A stretch of DNA of 64,000 bases from JAFGPL01 sp963781805 (GCA_963781805.1 CAWAHF010000004.1:6076001-6140000), one strand, 5' to 3'. Counted from the stretch's first letter, positions 26,801 through 35,946 are shown. Translations and numbers: made by a program. Notes: generated by a model from the letters alone, not told the origin.

Positions 26801-28150
26801 TTATTTCCTATTTTTTAAATCTTCAACAATTTTATCAAGCAGGGTTATTACTGTTTCTATTTCTGAGTAGTTTCCCGTTTCTAAATAATTACCGATATGA
26901 GTATTTATGTTTTCTAAACCTTCCATTGTGAAACGAGGGTCAACAAACCTAATTGTTTCATGAAAGGTAAAAACGTAATCCTTTAATAAATCTTGATATA
27001 CTTCTTTAAACTCAACATCTCCATCAAGTTTGTATTCTTTAAAAATTTCACTTACTTGACTGAATGTTTTTTCAAAATACTTATTAATATCTTTTTCATC
27101 TAAGTACGATAACTTGTAAAATTCAAGCCTTTTTAATTTACTAATTGCTGTTAAATGTTTTATTGCTATTTCTTGCTTTTGGGTTGATTTAAGAGCTTTA
27201 TTAGAATTTGTGTTCGCGGTTTCAGAAAGTTCGTTCGCTGATTCTGCTTTGGTATTTAATTCTTCAATAAGACTGTCCTTTTCTGTTATTTTCTCATTCA
27301 GCTCTTCAATAAGGGCGTTTTTATCATCGAAATTTCTACTTAAGGCTTCGATATCTTTTGTCATCTTATCGATAGAGTCGTTTTTCTCCTGAACTGATTT
27401 TTGAAGAGATTCTAAAGTCGAATTCATACCTTCAACCTTTGACTTTGCCGTATTTGCTAATTCTTGTGCTTTATCTGAACTGTTTTGAACTTTTAATATT
27501 TCAGTAACTAATTTATCAGCTTTTTCTTTTACAGACTTAGCTTCATCTTTTGCTTCTTTAACTTCTTCTTTTGCCTCCTTTAAGGATTGATTGTTAATAA
27601 GATAAGGAAAGACCATCCCAACTAACGCCATTATGGCAACCCAGAATGTCACCCACATATTTAATCTGTCAATATCGTTATCTAGTTCCGCCTTAGATTG
27701 CTCTATTGCTTTGTTGACCTCTTTGGTCAAGTAATTAATGTAACCTTCTACATTTTCAACATCCTTTGGAGACAATACTATATTGCCGCTTTTATCCTTT
27801 TTATTTAGAGTAATTAGAAAAGGGGAAAACTCTTTACAGGCAATTACAGAATCATAATATTCATGATAAGATTTCAAGTAATATTTAGAGATGTACTTCT
27901 CAATAGAATCAATCTCACTTTTGGTAAGCACATAATTGCCAGTACTATCGATTTTATGAGGTATTAAAAAGAATGGTTTAGCTGAATGGACATTATAGTC
28001 GGTACTTACTATGGACTCAACTCTTTTTTGAATTTCTTGATTTTGTTTATTAAACTGATGAACAATAAAAACATAAGCACCACCAATAATTAAAAGGGAA
28101 ACTGTTATGCTTATTGCTATGTTTAATATTGTATGTCTTTTCTGTTCCAT
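26801..28150 (-). CDS. Membrane-anchored coiled-coil protein (449 aa)
   Basis: An N-terminal transmembrane helix (about 11-31, IAISITVSLLIIGGAYVFIV) and a second helix (about 168-187, MWVTFWVAIMALVGMVFPYL) enclose a region of about 135 residues that is probably extracytoplasmic. From about 195 to 320 there is a long coiled coil made of AKEEVKEAKDEAKSVKEKAD-type and EELNEKITEKDSLIEELNTK-type repeats, followed by a helical C-terminal domain. It lies between the ATPase and mod genes with gaps of 2 and 5 bp. It is not part of standard type III systems. It might link the cytoplasmic ATPase to the membrane, but this is inference. Confidence 0.8.
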   Translation of the reverse strand: MEQKRHTILNIAISITVSLLIIGGAYVFIVHQFNKQNQEIQKRVESIVSTDYNVHSAKPFFLIPHKIDSTGNYVLTKSEIDSIEKYISKYYLKSYHEYYDSVIACKEFSPFLITLNKKDKSGNIVLSPKDVENVEGYINYLTKEVNKAIEQSKAELDNDIDRLNMWVTFWVAIMALVGMVFPYLINNQSLKEAKEEVKEAKDEAKSVKEKADKLVTEILKVQNSSDKAQELANTAKSKVEGMNSTLESLQKSVQEKNDSIDKMTKDIEALSRNFDDKNALIEELNEKITEKDSLIEELNTKAESANELSETANTNSNKALKSTQKQEIAIKHLTAISKLKRLEFYKLSYLDEKDINKYFEKTFSQVSEIFKEYKLDGDVEFKEVYQDLLKDYVFTFHETIRFVDPRFTMEGLENINTHIGNYLETGNYSEIETVITLLDKIVEDLKNRK

Positions 28151-28152
28151 AG

Positions 28153-30495
28153 TTAAGCAAATATTGATTTAGGTAGGGTTGAGGGCACACGATATGTTAG
28201 TTCTGAATAACCTTGTTTTGGTTCGGCATCGGTATATGCCAGAAGTTTTGCAAAAATGGTATTTGATTCGAGTTTCATTCTTCTAATAGCATGCATTGCC
28301 GAATCAAATATTAACTCATCGTGTGTAAATAATATTAATTGAAGTGGTAAGTCAGAAAATTTGGAGAAGGTTTTAATCATCTGCTCTAAGAACTTTTCAA
28401 TAGAAGCTCTTTTAATAAAATCGCTGGAATAAAATACATCATCCAAAACCACAGGTAAGTTAACTTTTGACCTTACACGAGAAGCAAGGGCAATACTTAA
28501 AGAAACCATCATGCAGAATAACCTGTACCGGAATGTATTGAAGTATTTATTTGGACTAATATCCCCGTAAGGAGATTTAATTTTTGCATAAATAGTTTCT
28601 GAAATAATTTCGCCGGACTCATCTTCTTTTTTATCAATATCTATTTCAATTGATATTCCTTCTTCATCAAGAAAATTGTTCAATACATCTGTAATAAGTT
28701 CCTCTATTGGTATGAATGATTCTTTTACAATCTTATTTATTTCAAAATAAACAATAGGCTGGTAATTTGATGCATCTTTTTTTATGCGATTGAGTATATC
28801 GACACTACGTTGTGTTTCTGATATTTCCTTCTCTGTTTGTTTAAGTTGAGAGGTTCTAACGTTTATCTGATTTTCTAAATTTTTAATCTCACTATCTAAA
28901 ACAGCTTTTCTTTCAATCGAGGAATCTGCTTTAACTTTTTTTGATTCCAGTTCTTTTATTGATACCAATACTTGATTTCGTTCCTCAGAAAATTCTTTTA
29001 ATTTATTTAGACTGGAAAGTGATTCTATAAATGATTTATTGTCTTTAAGAATATCATACAATTCATTTATCTGTTTTCTATTTGGCTGATAAACTTCAAA
29101 ATAATCAATTGCCAATACAAAAAAATCGGAGGATGAATACTTATAAATGAATTCACGAAATACATTAAGTTTTGTTAACCATTCGGAGAATTCCGGGTAA
29201 TCTCTAAGGATTAATCTTTCATTCTCAAGATTTTTATAAATATTCTCAAGTTGGGAATATACTGTACCAAGTTGTTCTGTAATTGCACTAAACAAGGTTG
29301 CTATTTCCTTTGAAAGTGAACTATATTTTTTAAATTCCGATACTTTGGTTTCAATAGTAGTTTTAATTTCTGAAATATCTTTTGATGAGCTTTTACAGAA
29401 AGGGCAATCGTCATATGTTTGTTTCTCCAATAATTGTAAACCCTGAATTAAAAAATCAATTTCATTTGTGCTAGTACCCTCAATTTTGAATGAACTAAAT
29501 TCAAGATATAATTTTAAAAAAGCATTAATATTTTCCTGTATCCTGACTAAATCAAAGGATATTGAATGATTTCTTTCTTGAAGTTCAGTAGCTAAAGAAA
29601 TAACTCTTTTAGGTCTTTCATTAGATGGCTTAATGTTAGTTTCAGAAAGTGTTTTTAATTCTTGTTGTTTCTTTTCAAGTTCTTGTTTCCAGTTAGTTAT
29701 TGCAGTTTCACCTTCTGTTTTATTTTTTATAGCATTATTTAAGTTGCCCGATTCCTTTCTGCGTTGATATTTTGCTAATTCCGCTATTCGTAAATTAAAG
29801 TCAAGAAAATCTTGTAACCCCAAACTAGAAGCAATAAGATTATGAAAAGAATTACTATCCATCGGCGAACCCTGATAATTTCTTTGCCCGTTGTAGTATA
29901 TGTCAAAATCGCTGATGAAATGGCTATTAGGATTTAAAGCATCAACTATACTATCAGGAATAGGACTTTCAAAAGAAAATTCACCCTCATTTGTATTTGC
30001 AATAAAATGGCAGTTCTGGGGGAGTGTATTAAAATGCGTTATATAGTTATCGTAGTCTTTGATGTTTCTAAGTTTGGCTTCTCCAATTTCATGTCCAAAA
30101 ACCATTTCCAGAGCAGTAAAGATTGAACTTTTTCCTACACCATTTTTTCCTAGAATGACAGCAGAGGAGGGTTCTTCTCCAATGCAAAAATTTACACCAA
30201 AAGGCGTTGGATTTTGAGGAAACCCTCTTACACCTGAAATTTCAATCGACTTAATACGATAATCTGTTCCAAGATTTTCTTCCTGCTTGTCTTCTTTTTC
30301 CTCTGAAATTGGTTCGATATCAGATTCTTTATATTGAGAGTAATAAGGAACCAAGTCCAAATACAAGTTTTCTTTATTCGAGGTATTCAAATTAGGATTT
30401 TTGGCTATTAGCCATGCCAGTAAGTTGTTTTTTAACTCTGGCAAATTAGAAAGCCTTATTTTAAAATTGCTTAAAGATTCAATCATTTTTTGCAA
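28153..30495 (-). CDS. SMC/RecF-like ATPase with zinc-hook CxxC motif (780 aa)
   Basis: The ATPase head is split: Walker A GKNGVGKSS at residues 116-124 and Walker B LPVVLDDVF at about 680-689, followed by a D/H-loop FTHDELIF. Between them are two long coiled-coil arms joined by C364-P-F-C367, a Rad50/RloC-type zinc hook. A 75-residue N-terminal extension precedes the head. RloC carries an anticodon-nuclease domain after Walker B; here only about 90 residues follow Walker B, so that domain is absent. DNA-end or dsDNA sensing is the likely role. The start overlaps the regulator gene by 17 bp. Confidence 0.9.
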   Translation of the reverse strand: MQKMIESLSNFKIRLSNLPELKNNLLAWLIAKNPNLNTSNKENLYLDLVPYYSQYKESDIEPISEEKEDKQEENLGTDYRIKSIEISGVRGFPQNPTPFGVNFCIGEEPSSAVILGKNGVGKSSIFTALEMVFGHEIGEAKLRNIKDYDNYITHFNTLPQNCHFIANTNEGEFSFESPIPDSIVDALNPNSHFISDFDIYYNGQRNYQGSPMDSNSFHNLIASSLGLQDFLDFNLRIAELAKYQRRKESGNLNNAIKNKTEGETAITNWKQELEKKQQELKTLSETNIKPSNERPKRVISLATELQERNHSISFDLVRIQENINAFLKLYLEFSSFKIEGTSTNEIDFLIQGLQLLEKQTYDDCPFCKSSSKDISEIKTTIETKVSEFKKYSSLSKEIATLFSAITEQLGTVYSQLENIYKNLENERLILRDYPEFSEWLTKLNVFREFIYKYSSSDFFVLAIDYFEVYQPNRKQINELYDILKDNKSFIESLSSLNKLKEFSEERNQVLVSIKELESKKVKADSSIERKAVLDSEIKNLENQINVRTSQLKQTEKEISETQRSVDILNRIKKDASNYQPIVYFEINKIVKESFIPIEELITDVLNNFLDEEGISIEIDIDKKEDESGEIISETIYAKIKSPYGDISPNKYFNTFRYRLFCMMVSLSIALASRVRSKVNLPVVLDDVFYSSDFIKRASIEKFLEQMIKTFSKFSDLPLQLILFTHDELIFDSAMHAIRRMKLESNTIFAKLLAYTDAEPKQGYSELTYRVPSTLPKSIFA

Positions 30496-30733
30496 TGTTA
30501 GAATTGGGTACTAATAACTCTCTTACATCAACCTTTAATGTATTTGCAATCCGATACAAAGTTTCCATAGTCGGTTGAATATCATTTGTACACCATTTGG
30601 AAACGGTAGTTCGATTCTCTTTCAATTCGGCCGCTAACCATAATTTTGTCTTTCCTCTTTCAAGCTCAAAGGATAAACCATTCAATACTTTCTGTTCACC
30701 GAAAGATTTGTGTATATTCTTTACAATTAACAT
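30479..30733 (-). CDS. XRE-family HTH regulator
   Basis: Residues 29-75 form a Cro/C1-type helix-turn-helix: KTKLWLAAELKENRTTVSKW, then TNDIQPTMETLYRIANTLKV and VDVRELL. It is the first gene of the ten-gene unit and overlaps the ATPase gene, so it is well placed to regulate the whole operon. The first 28 residues are unusual: MLIVKNIHKSFGEQKVLNGL reads like the start of an ABC ATPase rather than of an XRE protein. An internal TTG (at NGLSFELE) could be the real start, which would give a normal ~65-aa regulator. Confidence 0.85.
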   Translation of the reverse strand: MLIVKNIHKSFGEQKVLNGLSFELERGKTKLWLAAELKENRTTVSKWCTNDIQPTMETLYRIANTLKVDVRELLVPNSNIAKND

Positions 30734-30761
30734 AGGGTTTTAGGCGGTATTAATTGTGCAA

Positions 30762-30769
30762 TAAATATA
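30762..30769 (-). promoter_or_regulatory. Possible -7 box of the ten-gene operon (TATATTTA)
   Basis: On the minus strand TATATTTA lies 29 bp before the ATG of the regulator gene and differs from TAnnTTTG at one base. No convincing -33 element is seen. This is the only reasonable promoter candidate for the operon. Confidence 0.3.
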
Positions 30770-30951
30770 GGAAATGAAAATTAAAAATTAAAATAATTTT
30801 CAACTATTTGATTTAAAGAACCCTTATTAAGATTTTTTCTAATTAAACTTTTCTTCACTTCAACATTCCCTGCCCTCCGAAGCAACAGCGTAGGTGGGAT
30901 CATTCCTTGTTCGATGTTCGATATTCAAATCTCTCCATTCCCCCTCCTCCA

Positions 30952-30972
30952 ACCGCTCCCGGTAGCGGTTTT
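30952..30972 (+). terminator. Short GC hairpin followed by T run
   Basis: ACCGCT-CCCGGT-AGCGGT-TTT is a perfect 6-bp stem with a short T tract. It could end transcripts arriving from the left on the plus strand, though none is known there; it may equally be part of the adjacent repeat structure. Confidence 0.35.
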
Positions 30973-30989
30973 CGGAAAGGTTTTAGAAT

Positions 30990-31070
30990 AGCTTGTTAAG
31001 CTGCGGTTTGGGTGTCGGGAAGCGGTTCTTCCTCTGCGTCCCCGAGTCGTACACCCATATTTACAATAAT
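30990..31070. repeat. Short attC-like palindrome (about 80 bp), subtype 2
   Basis: AGCTTGTTAAGCTGCGGTTT followed by GGGTGTCGGG folds back on CCCGAGTCGTACACCC and TTTACAATAA. It is closely related to 34334-34413 but differs from the ~130-bp sites further right. It may mark the distal end of the cassette array. Confidence 0.5.
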
Positions 31071-31340
31071 ACCGGCATTATGATAGGCCTTATAGAACCC
31101 TACGCTTCGTCCTTCAGTTTAAGCATTACTCTGAAACAAAAGACTAAAAGAGCATTAAAAATGCAAAAAATAATGTCAACCTAATTTACTTATACTCAGA
31201 TTAAGTTACCTTAGAGGTTGTCCGTGTTACCTTGAAAGGTAATTCCTATAACTCAAATCTCTATATAGTTCACATGGTAAGGTCAAATTCTCTTTAAATC
31301 CGGATTCGGTTTCCCAGGAGGATAAGTTCCAAATATTTTT

Positions 31341-31513
31341 TTGAACCGGGATAATATTAATTATCTCATTCAGAATAGGAATTTCGAATGAAAAATTATC
31401 TTAAAAAAGGGCTAAAGCAATAAAATTTATCTGAATTAGTGGAATAATTTTTATTATCTCAAACAAAAATAAGATAAATTGTATTATCCTAAAATGAAGG
31501 ATCTTGCATTAAT
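31341..31513. repeat. Dispersed AT-rich repeat, copy B (cut by an IS)
   Basis: This matches 4699-4911 from TTGAACCGGGATAATAT to GCATTAAT, with small indels and without the internal 30-bp duplication. Its right end runs directly into the IS4-family element at 31519, which probably interrupted it. Confidence 0.8.
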
Positions 31514-31518
31514 AATTA

Positions 31519-33201
31519 ACTAATGTTTCGCATTTAAAAATAATATACACATAACCAATTGGTTATGTGTGCTATTTATATATTTAAATAATTGATATAC
31601 AATTTTTTAAAGTTTCCATTTTTGGTTTTTCTTATGCAGCTACCAATTTGTTTAATGGGTCAAATATTTTTTCAAATTTGCTATAAACCTGTTCATTACT
31701 GATTATTCGTTGAAATAATACATCTTCGTCTACTTCATCAAAAACCATCTCAATTAATTTCAACAATTCAATAAAAAGACCCCATAACCTCTCATTTAAC
31801 CTTTGTTCGATTATATCATCTTTTATTTCTTTAAACAATGCTCCTTTTGATTCGTAATGGTCGAAACGGAACCTTAAAGTAAGCAAGATGTGCTGTATCA
31901 TGGTTATAGTTGCATCTGCAATTTGAGCGTCAAAATCGTTTGATTGACAATTTCCCAACCCCAATAACTGTTTGGCTTCCTTGAACAATACTTCGATAGA
32001 CCAACGGATCTGATAAATTTCAATCATTCTGATAAAGCTGATATTGATATCCGTGGTAAGGAACACTTTCCATTTGCCGTTTTTGCCTTGTTTGCTGAAA
32101 AACAACTTAACTTGCTTGCCTTTGTACCCAACAATAGCTTGGACATAATAAAACCCAAGTTTTCTGCACCTCTTTGCTTTTCCAAGCAGGTTACGGATTT
32201 GGCCATATGTGTATTGTCCGTTTTCATAATCAAATTTTGTTTTGGGCGTTTTATACATGCCTATTAAATGGGTAACTTGGTTTTTAACTTTTAGCACTGC
32301 CTCAATAAATGCCTCACAGGTAAACCAACTGTCCATTAGCAGATAATCGACCTTAAAGCCTTGTGCTAAAGCACGAGAAAACATTTTTAATGCACATTCT
32401 ATTTTGCCCATATCTGCTTCTTTTGCCCGTTCATTTGAATATGAGTTTGTTTGCCGCTTTTTCTTGTATTGCTTTCTCATCTCCTTTTTTCTGAGGCCAA
32501 AAGGCTTTTCTTTGTTTCTGCCTTTTTCCCTGTGCAAAGAAAAATCAACCGGTATTAGTGATGTGCCGTCCCAATACCCCATCAGTAAAAGTTTAAAACC
32601 TAACAAGTACCTGCCCGAAACATGGTCCCATACCCTGGAAATCTTTTCTATGTAACGCCCTGTCTTGGTGATGACAGTGTCATCAAAAATCATACACTTA
32701 ATTGTACCGGTATGCTCACTATGTGATTGAGTGCTTTGTACAAATTTCGCCGCAAATAACCATAAAATCATCCTCCAACATATTGATGGATTATTCTTTA
32801 ATCGATAAAAAACATCTTTCCTCGCTTCAATATATTTCCCTATAATACTGTTAATCATTGAATTAACTGTCATTGTCCCATTATAAGCCGTGGAGATAAG
32901 TATTGAAAAAATAGCTTCAAAACTATAACCACGTACCTTTAACGGGTTTAGGCTTTTACATAAGCCAGAAAACGAAAAACTTTTCAAAGTACCTAAAATA
33001 AAATCCGGTTCGAACCACCTATGGGTAAAATCGTTTTTTAATTCCCAAATCTTATTTATATCTTTATTGGCCAGCATGTTTTTTTGTTTTGGATTCAACA
33101 TTAATATACAGAATATTAATGTCTTAACAAAATATTCATGCTGGTTTTTATTAACTATTTAATTATTTCTCAACTCATTAATCTTACTGCGAAACATTAG
33201 T
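31519..33201 (-). mobile_element. IS4-family insertion sequence (about 1683 bp)
   Basis: ACTAATGTTTCGCA at 31519-31532 is inverted exactly at 33188-33201 and encloses a single transposase gene. The flanks are AT-rich (AATTA and AAAATAAATTA) and I could not fix an exact target duplication. Confidence 0.8.
31632..33101 (-). CDS. IS4-family transposase (DDE)
   Basis: This intact 489-aa DDE transposase contains the first Asp in MIFDDTVI (about 130), the second in YLLMDSWFT (about 245), and the diagnostic YREK signature with correct spacing Y-(2)-R-(3)-E-(6)-K in YQIRWSIEVLFKEAK (about 385-399). The N-terminal ~100 residues (GYSFEAIFSILISTAYNGTM) are the usual helical domain of this group. Only one copy is present in the window. 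It lies centrally within matching inverted repeats, so the element is probably still functional. Confidence 0.92.
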   Translation of the reverse strand: MLNPKQKNMLANKDINKIWELKNDFTHRWFEPDFILGTLKSFSFSGLCKSLNPLKVRGYSFEAIFSILISTAYNGTMTVNSMINSIIGKYIEARKDVFYRLKNNPSICWRMILWLFAAKFVQSTQSHSEHTGTIKCMIFDDTVITKTGRYIEKISRVWDHVSGRYLLGFKLLLMGYWDGTSLIPVDFSLHREKGRNKEKPFGLRKKEMRKQYKKKRQTNSYSNERAKEADMGKIECALKMFSRALAQGFKVDYLLMDSWFTCEAFIEAVLKVKNQVTHLIGMYKTPKTKFDYENGQYTYGQIRNLLGKAKRCRKLGFYYVQAIVGYKGKQVKLFFSKQGKNGKWKVFLTTDINISFIRMIEIYQIRWSIEVLFKEAKQLLGLGNCQSNDFDAQIADATITMIQHILLTLRFRFDHYESKGALFKEIKDDIIEQRLNERLWGLFIELLKLIEMVFDEVDEDVLFQRIISNEQVYSKFEKIFDPLNKLVAA

Positions 33202-33283
33202 AAAATAAATTATCGTCTGCATTTGAATGAAAGTTTCTTTTTTTTTGGATCTATAATTAGGGCAAGCATCCCTTGCCCCTTTT

Positions 33284-33769
33284 TCATTTTTTACTATTCT
33301 TATTTGTTGACACTAAGTGAAGACTGTTACATTGATTTGCAACAAAATTTATAACCCCTTCCCAATAAACCCAGCCTGTCTGATCTTTAATTTGGTAGTT
33401 GTAAGACAGACTCTTTACATTTCCCAGATTTTTTGTTACAGTTACCAGTCCTTGTGTTCCACATCCCGGAGATAAGGTACCATTCCAATAAACTATCGTG
33501 CTGGAAGAACCTGCAATTTGCCCATCGACATAATATGTAAGAGAAAAGGCATCATCATCAATCAGGAAGTTAGAGGTATTTTGGTCATACCAAAATATTA
33601 CCTGACCCTGATATTCACATGAATGATCCTCAACATCACAATCAGAACAAAGATTAATTGCATCCGTGTCTGTGCATCCCTTTTTTGAAGGACTGTCTTT
33701 TTTACATGAAAGGATTAGTAAAAATACAAGGCTTATTACAGCCATTAAAATAATGTTGATCTTTTTCAT
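33284..33769 (-). CDS. Secreted lipoprotein, unknown function (161 aa)
   Basis: The signal MKKINIILMAVISLVFLLILSC has a lipobox ending at Cys 22. A Cys-rich segment follows (GCTDTDAINLCSDCDVEDHSCEY), resembling the short calcium- or disulfide-type repeats seen in Bacteroidota surface proteins, and then a beta-sandwich-like part (IFWYDQNTS, FSLTYYVDGQIAGSS, SLSYNYQIKDQTGWVYWEG). It lies between an IS and a long palindrome on the cassette strand. No specific family is recognised; a surface-exposed outer-membrane lipoprotein is the safest reading. Confidence 0.75.
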   Translation of the reverse strand: MKKINIILMAVISLVFLLILSCKKDSPSKKGCTDTDAINLCSDCDVEDHSCEYQGQVIFWYDQNTSNFLIDDDAFSLTYYVDGQIAGSSSTIVYWNGTLSPGCGTQGLVTVTKNLGNVKSLSYNYQIKDQTGWVYWEGVINFVANQCNSLHLVSTNKNSKK

Positions 33770-33820
33770 AAATAATAATTTTTAGTTGCTTTGATTCCGG
33801 AAGCTGATTATTTAAAAGCA

Positions 33821-33975
33821 GAAAGCGTGGAACCAAAACTTATTGCGCCTGAGGCTCTGGTAAGCCCGACCACGAATAAGATTAGCCCACGCCTTAGCAT
33901 GAGCGTACAACTTATTTTTCTCGTGATCTTAAAAAATTTACCAGATTTCAGGCACGAAAATAAGCTTACGCTTTC
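33821..33975. repeat. Long imperfect palindrome (155 bp)
   Basis: GAAAGCGT (33821-33828) pairs with ACGCTTTC (33968-33975); inner blocks CTTATT/AATAAG, GCCTGA/TCAGGC and GGTAA/TTACC pair in the same order. It has attC-like size and position between two cassette-like genes, but the AACG and GTTRTGC ends are not recognisable. Confidence 0.5.
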
Positions 33976-34333
33976 TATTATTTTATCAATAACAAATTTA
34001 TATCAAATATTCGATGTTTGGAGATTTATGAAAAGTTTTTGCAAACCTCTCTTTTAGTATAAGTCATATCTGCTTTAAAACAGTACATCTTCCTTTTATG
34101 AATTCCAAGTAAAAAATCCATTAGAGAATTATATTAAAATAAGTTTTTCAGTTTTAATGACTCTCTTTAGGTCATTAAAAAAACAAATTATAGTCTGTAG
34201 ACAAATTGGCTGAAATTTAAATAAGGTCATATTTATAATAAGAACACGATTAGAACTTATGAACCCTTATTTTTGAAACAACCAATATTTTTGACTTACT
34301 TTTTTGATAGCATTTTTCGGGCAGGTTATTAAA

Positions 34334-34413
34334 AGCTTGTTAAGTTGCGGTTTGCGTGTCGGGAAGCGGTTTTTCCACTTAGTTCCCACGCCCTAAACCC
34401 ATGCTTATAATAA
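34334..34413. repeat. Short attC-like palindrome (about 80 bp), subtype 2
   Basis: AGCTTGTTAAGTTGCGGTTT, then GCGTGTCGGGAA folds back on TTCCCACGC and CATGCTTATAA. It begins 16 bp beyond the stop of the GNAT gene, the position expected of a cassette's attC. It is related to 30990-31070. Confidence 0.55.
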
Positions 34414-34429
34414 TTCACGACCTCATTAT

Positions 34430-34930
34430 CTAAATATTCTTTATCATCACATAGTCTACAATAATATAATCATTTCCTATATCTGTTGTTGCAATTCCAT
34501 TAATTTGAAATCCAATTTTTTTATAAAAACCAATAGCTTTGGGATTATCAAAATATACTTTTAACCGAATCTGATTATTTTTCCCGGTTTTAGCTATTCT
34601 TGATACATGATTAATCAATAATGACCCTGCACCTAATCCCTGACAATGAGGCAAAATATATAGTTTATGTATCATGGTTTCTGGTTTTGAATCATAGTTT
34701 AATTCGTATGATGTGAAACCAATAGGATTTTCTTCATTAAACGCCAATAAAAACTGATGATGTTTTTCCTTAATTTGTTTTGTTAATGATTCTTTGGAAT
34801 ACATTAATTCGAGCATATATTTTATCTGTTCCATGGGTAGTACATCTCCAAATGCCGTTGGCCAAGTATTTTGAGCTATGTGTTGTATAATTGCTAACTC
34901 ATTAAGTCTTATTGGTCTTATTTTAATCAT
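34430..34930 (-). CDS. GNAT-family N-acetyltransferase
   Basis: The ATG at 34930 (MIKIRPIRLNEL) is chosen; a longer frame from 34993 adds 21 residues not typical of the family. The product of 166 aa has the GNAT order: beta1 KIRPIRLNELAIIQHIA, central strands FLLAFNEENPIGFTSYEL, motif A IHKLYILPHCQGLGAGSLLI with the pyrophosphate-binding QGLGAG, and motif B FDNPKAIGFYKKIGFQ. It would transfer an acetyl group from acetyl-CoA to an unknown amine. It is a typical single-gene cassette followed by an attC-like repeat. Confidence 0.88.
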   Translation of the reverse strand: MIKIRPIRLNELAIIQHIAQNTWPTAFGDVLPMEQIKYMLELMYSKESLTKQIKEKHHQFLLAFNEENPIGFTSYELNYDSKPETMIHKLYILPHCQGLGAGSLLINHVSRIAKTGKNNQIRLKVYFDNPKAIGFYKKIGFQINGIATTDIGNDYIIVDYVMIKNI

Positions 34931-35120
34931 GAAATTAAATATCGTATTTAAGACGAAAAAATCTAATTCATACGGAGTGAAACTGAAAACCATTTGGATA
35001 ATATACGGTTATTATTTCAGACATATACAAAAAATGGGTCTTTTGAAAAACCTTCCCTAACTCCTTTTGGCTTCAAGGCTATGTCACACAATTTGGCAAT
35101 TGTCATAGGCTTTACTCCGG

Positions 35121-35510
35121 TTATTCTATCTGTGTCGCAATCGACCATACATTTCCGCAAGAATCTTGGAATGAACCTCTGCGGTTTGGTTCTCCATTTT
35201 TTTGTTTTGGTGGTTCAATAGGGGTGCAGCCAGCATTTATTGCCTTATTATATGTTTCATCAACATCCGGTACATAGACATGAATCAAATGTTGATTGGG
35301 TGGAAACTGATCAGAGGAATCTCCCATCATAATGACAGAATCATCTATTTGAAGCTCTACATGCATAATAGTTCCATCCGGCATGGCATATCGTCTTAGT
35401 TCTTTAGCATCAAAAATTTGCTGTAAAATATCTATCAATTTTTGTGCTCCATTTACCACGAAATAGGGAGACAGTGAATTGTATCCGATTGGTTTAAATA
35501 GTTTATTCAT
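35121..35510 (-). CDS. VOC-family (PhnB/glyoxalase-like) protein
   Basis: This 129-aa protein has two beta-alpha-beta-beta-beta modules: LSPYFVVNGAQKLIDILQQI, then MHVELQIDDSVIMMGD and HLIHVYVPDVDETYNKAINA, ending RRGSFQDSCGNVWSIATQ. This is the pattern of PhnB-like vicinal-oxygen-chelate proteins. Possible metal ligands are His 50 (MHVEL) and His 74. Members include glyoxalases and fosfomycin- or bleomycin-resistance proteins; the last motif lacks the usual DPxG so no resistance role can be claimed. It is a lone minus-strand gene like other cassette cargo. Confidence 0.85.
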   Translation of the reverse strand: MNKLFKPIGYNSLSPYFVVNGAQKLIDILQQIFDAKELRRYAMPDGTIMHVELQIDDSVIMMGDSSDQFPPNQHLIHVYVPDVDETYNKAINAGCTPIEPPKQKNGEPNRRGSFQDSCGNVWSIATQIE

Positions 35511-35580
35511 GTCCTTATTATTTTAGTTTTTATTCTATTGTGTAGTCTATTACAATCATCACTAATGCTTACCATAAGCA

Positions 35581-35727
35581 TTATACCGTGTATCTTATAA
35601 TGGCTATTAAACCTATGTCTTTAAGACTTCCATTTTGGGCAGCTTCTATAAATAAGTCATTATTGTTTTGTGAAAAACAGGCGATTGAAGAAACCAGCAA
35701 GACTTTAAATAAAATTAGTTTTTTCAT
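35581..35727 (-). pseudogene. Truncated secreted ankyrin-repeat protein (48 aa left)
   Basis: From the ATG at 35727 the frame gives a signal peptide (MKKLILFKVLLVSSIACFSQ) and the first helix of an ankyrin repeat (NDLFIEAAQNGSLKDI), then runs into a non-homologous tail and a stop. A normal ankyrin protein of this type has several repeats; here it ends in the first, so it is a fragment. Confidence 0.55.
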
Positions 35728-35946
35728 AATTTAGGGTTTTAAAGTAAATTGGAACTTTTTCAACTTAATTAATATGAATTTAAATTTTACTATGTATAAA
35801 GTTTACATAATTTCTCGTTAAGATAAAAGCAATTCTATACACACATAATCTTTCCTGTTATACAGTTTTACTATGATATGTTTTAATTCTTTTTTTGAAC
35901 GTTTTAACTTATGTTCTTATTTTTCTCTTTGCCTAGCAGGTAAAGG

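Noticed and set aside
28153..30495. SMC-like ATPase considered as RloC anticodon nuclease
   Set aside because: The zinc hook is present, but only about 90 residues follow Walker B and no nuclease motif is seen.
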